This document shows, piece by piece, positions 59,600-64,000 of a DNA stretch of 64,000 bases (position 1 is the stretch's first letter; each line of letters starts with the position of its first letter). The notes beneath the pieces are model-generated. The model did not search any database, had not been told where the DNA came from, and was given only the letters and a program-made list of their open reading frames with translations. Source of the stretch: Paenibacillus mesophilus (GTDB taxonomy: Bacteria > Bacillota > Bacilli > Paenibacillales > NBRC-103111); NCBI RefSeq assembly GCF_005938385.1, contig NZ_VCRA01000030.1, positions 17,226-81,225 on the forward strand, written 5' to 3'. The translations under genes were made by a program, and so were the position numbers.

Positions 59600-60907
59600 T
59601 TATTTCGCAGAAGCTTTCTCCAGATCGCCAACGCCTTGGTAAATCGTATCGAACAATTGTTCCAAATGCTCGACCTCGATGCAGGAGAAGGCGACGCGCA
59701 GGTCGGTGGCGCCGAGGGCGATCGTACCGACTCCGTATTGATCGAGCAAGTGGGCGCGCAGCGCTTCGGCATCAACCGTCTTCAGCCTCAGGCACATGAA
59801 ATAGCCGGAGTTGAACGGGTAATACGTCCAGGCGGAGTCGAATTTGCCGCTGTCGAGCAGCTGTTTCGTCCGGTTCGCTCTCGATTTCATGATGTTGAAC
59901 TTCTCGAGCCGCTGCGCCTCGAAATCCGGCGATTGCAGGGCGCGCAGAACGAACGTCTGCGACGGGTGCGGTCCGCTCGAGATGGTGGCGCGGATGATGC
60001 CCGTCGTCTTCTGCTCGAGAGCGCTCAGCAGCGACTCGCTTTGGGAAGCGTAGGTGATGAAGCCGACGCGGAAGCCCCAGACGAATTCTTCCTTCGTTGC
60101 GCCGTCGACCTTGACCGGCAGGATGCGCGGGTGCAGATCGGCGAGTTGTCCGAACAGCGACTCGTGCAGCGAATCCTCGAAGAACAAGCTGAAGTAGGCG
60201 TCGTCGGTAACGGCTACGATGTTGATGCCGGCCTCGGCTCCCGCGACAAGCGCCGCGACGATTTCTTTGCCTTCCTCCGCGGTAGGCGTATAGCCGGTCG
60301 GGTTGTTCGGGAAGTTCAGGATGACGATCGCCTTGCCCTTCTCCTTCTGGGCAAGAACCGCATCGCGCAGACCGGCTGCATTAAACCGGTTGTTGTCGTC
60401 GTAGAGCGGGAAATTGACGATTTCGGCGCCGCGCCGTACACCGAAGCACAGCTCGTAGTTTTCCCAGTTCTTATCCGGAAAAATGACGGCGTCGCCCGCA
60501 TCCGCGAACAGGTCGGCGACGATGCTGAGCCCGTGGGTCAGCGCGTTCGTGACGATCGGATTACTGTATGTTTTGCCTTGCATCGAAGGGTTCTCGACCA
60601 GCATTTTGTCGCGCCAAGCTTTGCGCAGCGCCGGCTTGCCTTCCGGAGGCGCATACGGATAAATATCGTTCGGGTCGTAAGCGCCGAGCGTTTCCTGGAT
60701 CGCCTTGAGATACATCGGCTTGCCTTGCTCCAGAGCCGTGCCGATCGTGGCGTTAAACTTCTTCGCCTTCGCCTTCGCTTCGGCGGATTGGCTCAGAATG
60801 CCTTCCTTCGGAAAATAGATCGCCTTGCCGAGCCCCGACAGCATGGAGTACACATAAGGGTTTTGTTGTTCGATGGTAGCGTTCAGTTGCTTTACCAGTT
60901 CGTTCAC
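59600..60907 (-). CDS. Class I/II pyridoxal-phosphate aminotransferase
   Basis: About 435 residues of fold-type I. VILNFPNNPTGY (~223-234) is the NPTG motif, VTDDAYFSLFFED gives the Asp that binds the PLP nitrogen, DGATKEEFVWGFRVGF holds the Schiff-base lysine and phosphate arginine, and LRVAFSCIE the C-terminal carboxylate arginine. It transfers amino groups between an amino acid and a keto acid; substrate unknown. GTG 60907 is chosen: GGAAGG lies 10 bases upstream, whereas ATG 60925 overlaps that site. It is divergent from kduI and probably unrelated to it. Confidence 0.9.
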   Translation of the reverse strand: MNELVKQLNATIEQQNPYVYSMLSGLGKAIYFPKEGILSQSAEAKAKAKKFNATIGTALEQGKPMYLKAIQETLGAYDPNDIYPYAPPEGKPALRKAWRDKMLVENPSMQGKTYSNPIVTNALTHGLSIVADLFADAGDAVIFPDKNWENYELCFGVRRGAEIVNFPLYDDNNRFNAAGLRDAVLAQKEKGKAIVILNFPNNPTGYTPTAEEGKEIVAALVAGAEAGINIVAVTDDAYFSLFFEDSLHESLFGQLADLHPRILPVKVDGATKEEFVWGFRVGFITYASQSESLLSALEQKTTGIIRATISSGPHPSQTFVLRALQSPDFEAQRLEKFNIMKSRANRTKQLLDSGKFDSAWTYYPFNSGYFMCLRLKTVDAEALRAHLLDQYGVGTIALGATDLRVAFSCIEVEHLEQLFDTIYQGVGDLEKASAK

Positions 60908-61013
60908 TTGGGTCCATCCTTCCAAACCGTGTTATCGTGTAAAGTCGCCTTATTATACCATTTCGGCAAAGGCGAGTCACCCATCGCTTCCTTTTGTTTC
61001 GGGCTAGTGCGGG

Positions 61014-61152
61014 ATAAGGTGTGTATCTTATTAGATGAAGATTCGCGTTGGGAGCGTCTGGAAGGGGAAAAGACGGGAAATAAAGTACGTATGAGCGTTA
61101 AGCCGGGTTAAAGGGCTCGTTCGGGGGAGATAACGTCAATTTGTACCTTATC
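61014..61152. repeat. Partial palindrome set F
   Basis: Three units related to quartet D (ATAAGGTGTGTATCTTAT at 61014, ATAAAGTACGTATGAGCG at 61080, ATAACGTCAATTTGTACC at 61130) stand 66 and 50 bases apart in the 390-base gap between the aminotransferase and kduI. A fourth unit is not visible. Nothing else is seen in this gap except the kduI ribosome site. Confidence 0.5.
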
Positions 61153-61297
61153 CCAGCTTGCGCCGCAAAAAAACGGGATGGAATCGGGCGGCCGTTTATG
61201 ATAAGCTTGTTCAGAAGGGTTTCTTCGCTCTATTATTTAAACGTTTAAATCGACGGAACCCGCTTATTATCGCAAAGACTCGAGGAGGTACTTGTTC

Positions 61298-62131
61298 ATG
61301 GAAATTCGTTTCGCATCGAATCCGCAGGACGTAAAACATTATGATACCGACCGTTTGAGACGGGAGTTTTTGATTGAATCGTTGTTCGTGCAAGGCGAGA
61401 TCCGTCTCGTGTACAGCCATGTGGAGCGGTTTGTTATCGGAGGAGCCATTCCGGGCAAAGAGCCGCTTACGCTCGAAACGGACAAGCAGGCGATTGGCGT
61501 CGAATACTTTTTGCAGCGCCGCGAGATCGGCATCATTAACGTCGGCCCTAAAGGATACGTAACGGTAGACGGTACCGAGTACGAGCTCAACACGAAGGAC
61601 GGTCTGTACGTCGGCATGGGCAACAAGAACGTTCAGTTCCGCAGCGACAATCCGGACAGTCCGGCCAGATTCTACATGCTGTCGACGACGGCTCATAAAG
61701 CATACCCTACCGCCAAAGTCGGCATCGATCAGGCCGAGCCGGTTCACCTGGGCAGCTTGGCGCAATCGAACGAGCGGACGATTTATAAATATTTCCATGC
61801 GCAAGGCGTGCAAACGTGCCAGCTCGTTATGGGCATGACGCTGCTGAAGCCGGGCAACATGTGGAATACGATGCCGAGCCATACGCACAACCGCCGCGCG
61901 GAAGCTTACTTTTATTTCGATATGCCCGAGGACGGCGTAGTCTTTCATTTAATGGGCGAGCCGACGGAAACCCGTCATCTGGTCGTCCGCAACGAGCAGG
62001 CGATCATATCGCCGACATGGTCGATCCACTCCGGTGTCGGTACGAACAACTACACGTTCATCTGGGGCATGGGCGGCGAAAACCTCGACTATACCGACAT
62101 GGACCCGGTCCCGATGAAGCAATTGAGGTAA
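61298..62131 (+). CDS. kduI: 5-keto-4-deoxyuronate isomerase
   Basis: 277 residues, the normal length of KduI. A cupin-type isomerase; the zinc-binding MPSHTHNRRAEAYFYFDMP (~193-211) and PTWSIHSGVG are present. It converts 5-keto-4-deoxyuronate to 2,5-diketo-3-deoxygluconate in the breakdown of pectin and other uronic-acid polymers, in the cytoplasm. GGAGGT 8 bases before ATG 61298 decides the start. kduD, kdgK and kdgA are not in the window, so it is isolated here, but it fits the pectate-lyase-like proteins nearby. Confidence 0.95.
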   Translation: MEIRFASNPQDVKHYDTDRLRREFLIESLFVQGEIRLVYSHVERFVIGGAIPGKEPLTLETDKQAIGVEYFLQRREIGIINVGPKGYVTVDGTEYELNTKDGLYVGMGNKNVQFRSDNPDSPARFYMLSTTAHKAYPTAKVGIDQAEPVHLGSLAQSNERTIYKYFHAQGVQTCQLVMGMTLLKPGNMWNTMPSHTHNRRAEAYFYFDMPEDGVVFHLMGEPTETRHLVVRNEQAIISPTWSIHSGVGTNNYTFIWGMGGENLDYTDMDPVPMKQLR

Positions 62132-62147
62132 CCGGCAACCTGTCACG

Positions 62148-62208
62148 AATATCCCTGCGAAGAAAGGTGCGGCTTTGCTGCGTCCTACGGCTTCCGGGGA
62201 TTTTTTTT
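62148..62208 (+). terminator. Terminator after kduI
   Basis: AATATCCCTGCGAAG and CTTCCGGGGATT form an imperfect long stem followed by eight T residues. Confidence 0.75.
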
Positions 62209-62473
62209 CTCAAATAGGCGGTATGCGATGAGGGTGCTGCACATTCTGGACGGATTTTGACCATAAATATGTATAGAACGAAGGAATCGCGCCAATACCA
62301 GCAAGTAGGGGATGTTTTACGGCAAATGCGCGTCGAGAGACGGTAGAACGGCATATCGGAACTGTTAATGTCAGGAAAAACCGATTTTCTTTTTTTGTTG
62401 GGATCGGTTACAATAATGGCACATTGTTACACTGTGGCTGCCGCCGTAAGCTTGCTGGCGGGGAGGGGGACGT

Positions 62474-62950
62474 ATGAATCCGAAATTGAGAGCCGCCGGG
62501 GTGATGATTCGCGATTTCGAGGCGGGTGACCCCCGGTATGGAACCGAACGGCAAGTATTGGTGCAGTGCGATGAGGACGAGTCGTTTTACCGGTTTGCCG
62601 GAGGAACGGTGGAATACGGCGAGACAGCGGCCGAAGCGATTATCCGGGAATTTATGGAGGAGTACGACTTGGTTGTGCGGGTCGGTCCTCTCATGGCGGT
62701 AAACGAGCATTTTTTTCAATATTACGGCAAGGAACACCATCAAGTGACGCTGATTCATCATTGCGAGCTGGAGCAGACGGATGAAATTCCCGAGCCGCTG
62801 TGGCACAAGGAGCACTCCTCCGTGAAGCTCGTCTGGCGCACGCTGTCCCAATTGAAGCGTCGTCCCGTCTATCCGGAAGGCATATTCCTTATGCTGGAGA
62901 AGGACTACCCGACGATCGCCCATCTAGTGACCGGAAGAAGCTCGCGGTAA
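62474..62950 (+). CDS. Nudix hydrolase
   Basis: 158 residues. The Nudix box is GGTVEYGETAAEAIIREFME followed by EY (~43-64), with all metal-binding residues (REFMEE). Family enzymes hydrolyse nucleoside diphosphates linked to another group; the substrate is unknown. GGAGGGGG precedes ATG 62474 by 5 bases. A single gene, with no obvious operon partner. Confidence 0.92.
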   Translation: MNPKLRAAGVMIRDFEAGDPRYGTERQVLVQCDEDESFYRFAGGTVEYGETAAEAIIREFMEEYDLVVRVGPLMAVNEHFFQYYGKEHHQVTLIHHCELEQTDEIPEPLWHKEHSSVKLVWRTLSQLKRRPVYPEGIFLMLEKDYPTIAHLVTGRSSR

Positions 62951-63019
62951 GCCGCCGCGAACGCGCGAGAGCGCAAGCACCCGCTTGCGCTGTTTGGCGT
63001 GTCCGGAGAGTGACGCTTG

Positions 63020-63637
63020 CTACTCGAACGGGCACCTCCCCGAATATTTCTCCATCAACGCGGCTGTTTGCAAGTCGCTCTCCGTTCCCCGCTCCCGCAG
63101 GCCGATGCATACTTTGCCGAATCGCTCTTCATTTAAATGCTGGCCGAAGGCGAATTTGGCGGTCAACGATTCGGTAACGAGCCGTAGAACCGCAACGCCT
63201 TGCAAGCGCGGCGCGTAGGCCGGATCGGCGGGATCGATCGGGCTGTAGCCGCCTTCGGGTTGAAGCTTGCGCATAAGCGCGCCAAGCACGTCCGCTTTTT
63301 CCGCAGGGTCCTCCACGGCCACGACCCGCCCTCGAATCAGCACGGATTTGAAATAAGCGGTCGCCGGACAAGCGAGCAGCGGATCGCTGAAATAGGACGG
63401 GATGATGGCGTATTCCCGGCAGACGCTGAACGCGATCTTGCCGCAAGTCCGGATCGCTTCCATCTTGTGACCCGCCTTGCTGCCGTGCAAATAAATGCTT
63501 TTGCGGTGGTATACGTAGTTGATCGGAACCGCGTACGGCCATTCCTCTCCTTGCATGACTAGCGTGCCGAAGCTCATCTCGCCCAAAAACTGTTCAATTT
63601 CTTGTTCCGAGGTCATTTCATAAGCGGTTCTTCTCAT
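63020..63637 (-). CDS. Pyridoxamine 5'-phosphate oxidase-family (NimA-like) flavoprotein
   Basis: 205 residues of the FMN-binding split barrel: FGTLVMQGEEWPYAVPINYV, YLHGSKAGHKMEAI (phosphate-binding), and AFSVCREYAIIPSYFSDP. Same family as the protein at 11607 but clearly diverged. It would bind FMN and reduce a small molecule; substrate unknown. ATG 63637 has GAAGGGAG upstream, and the longer frame to 63664 has no site. The Nudix gene converges with it (stop 62950). Confidence 0.85.
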   Translation of the reverse strand: MRRTAYEMTSEQEIEQFLGEMSFGTLVMQGEEWPYAVPINYVYHRKSIYLHGSKAGHKMEAIRTCGKIAFSVCREYAIIPSYFSDPLLACPATAYFKSVLIRGRVVAVEDPAEKADVLGALMRKLQPEGGYSPIDPADPAYAPRLQGVAVLRLVTESLTAKFAFGQHLNEERFGKVCIGLRERGTESDLQTAALMEKYSGRCPFE

Positions 63638-63824
63638 GCTTGAGCGCTCCCTTCGCGGTTTCACCCATCATAAAGGAAACATTGACAAACGAAAAGTGCC
63701 AATTATGATAGAAATGAGTGGGCCATTATGCATGCGGGAGTATCTCGGGTTGTCGAGAAAGTGAGGAATTAGGGGAATCGATGGAGGCAAGGGACAAGGG
63801 GGAAAGGGGGCAAGTCTCTCGATA

Positions 63825-63895
63825 ACTGGAAAACCTCCATCTAATTCTGCTTCTAAGGCGCAGATGATTTGTTTTACTGGAAAACAGAGACTGTC
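63825..63895. repeat. Palindrome-set pair G near the window edge
   Basis: Two copies of ACTGGAAAAC begin at 63825 and 63876, 51 bases apart, in AT-rich intergenic sequence. The spacing matches the pairs in quartets C, D and E, but the set runs toward the window end and cannot be completed. No gene is visible from 63638 to 64000. Confidence 0.4.
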
Positions 63896-64000
63896 GATTA
63901 AATCGCCGAATCCATTTTGGAGAAAACGATTCAAAAAGGTCGGTTTACCTATTAAAAAACATATTTTTCTCCCATTTCCTCCATTTTACTCGGTATTTTG

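Noticed and set aside
59408..61111. 567-codon open frame on the plus strand
   Set aside because: It lies antisense to the aminotransferase, whose motifs are complete; the encoded sequence is arginine- and valine-rich shadow.
63740..64000. A fourth MITE copy beginning GGTTGTCGAGAAAGT
   Set aside because: Only the first ~15 bases resemble the MITE end; the interior does not match.

Overview
The window looks like a chromosome segment from a Paenibacillaceae-type Gram-positive bacterium (Paenibacillus, Cohnella or a close relative). The reasons are strong GGAGG-type ribosome binding sites with frequent TTG and GTG starts, an SLH-domain surface protein, a copper-amine-oxidase-type stalk domain, lipobox lipoproteins, and many carbohydrate genes with LacI, DeoR, AraC, ArsR, GntR and PadR regulators. 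No rRNA, tRNA or CRISPR array was seen. All family names come from reading the sequence by eye, with no database search.

Layout. Positions 1-14400 hold small membrane proteins, a SufR-like regulator, a phosphotransferase, a TMEM175-type channel, a two-component system, a MocR regulator divergent from a flavin-binding PPOX protein, and a stalk-domain protein with a metallopeptidase-like motif. Positions 14700-19070 form an AT-rich accessory island: a DUF262-HNH protein, decayed genes, a frameshifted phage primase fragment, a lone GvpU-like gene, and an ORF that runs into an IS630-type transposase fragment. Positions 19100-30000 carry an aldo/keto reductase, a frameshifted ANT(4')-type nucleotidyltransferase, an ArsR regulator divergent from a GH2 enzyme, and a GH106-like glycosidase. 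Positions 31473-36000 are one operon (two Gfo/Idh/MocA oxidoreductases, a DUF993 protein, a sugar isomerase-like protein), followed by a LacI regulator, an orphan lipoprotein solute-binding protein and a Tat-exported beta-helix protein. Positions 41689-48533 carry a lipoprotein serpin, acsA and a SIS-DeoR-ROK sugar cluster. Positions 48900-63640 carry an FAD oxidase with a half-size MFS protein, a second Tat beta-helix protein, a GntR regulator fused to a solute-binding domain, an anchored FAD oxidoreductase, the SLH protein, an aminotransferase, kduI, a Nudix hydrolase and another PPOX protein.

Working together. The GH2 and GH106-like enzymes, beta-helix proteins, KduI and the Gfo/Idh-DUF993-isomerase operon suggest breakdown of plant polysaccharides, including uronic-acid-containing ones such as pectin. 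A perfect match to the cre consensus lies upstream of the binding protein and a cre-like site upstream of acsA, which suggests carbon catabolite control.

The most unusual content is between genes. Three copies of a ~200-bp self-complementary MITE-like element are present. Two show 8-9 bp target duplications, and two sit inside pre-existing hairpins: one in a terminator loop, the other in the middle of a palindrome. Separately, at least five intergenic regions hold sets of four short imperfect palindromes in which two pairs, each at a 50-52 bp pitch, are separated by a variable gap (26-72 bp). Sequence is alike within a set but differs between sets.
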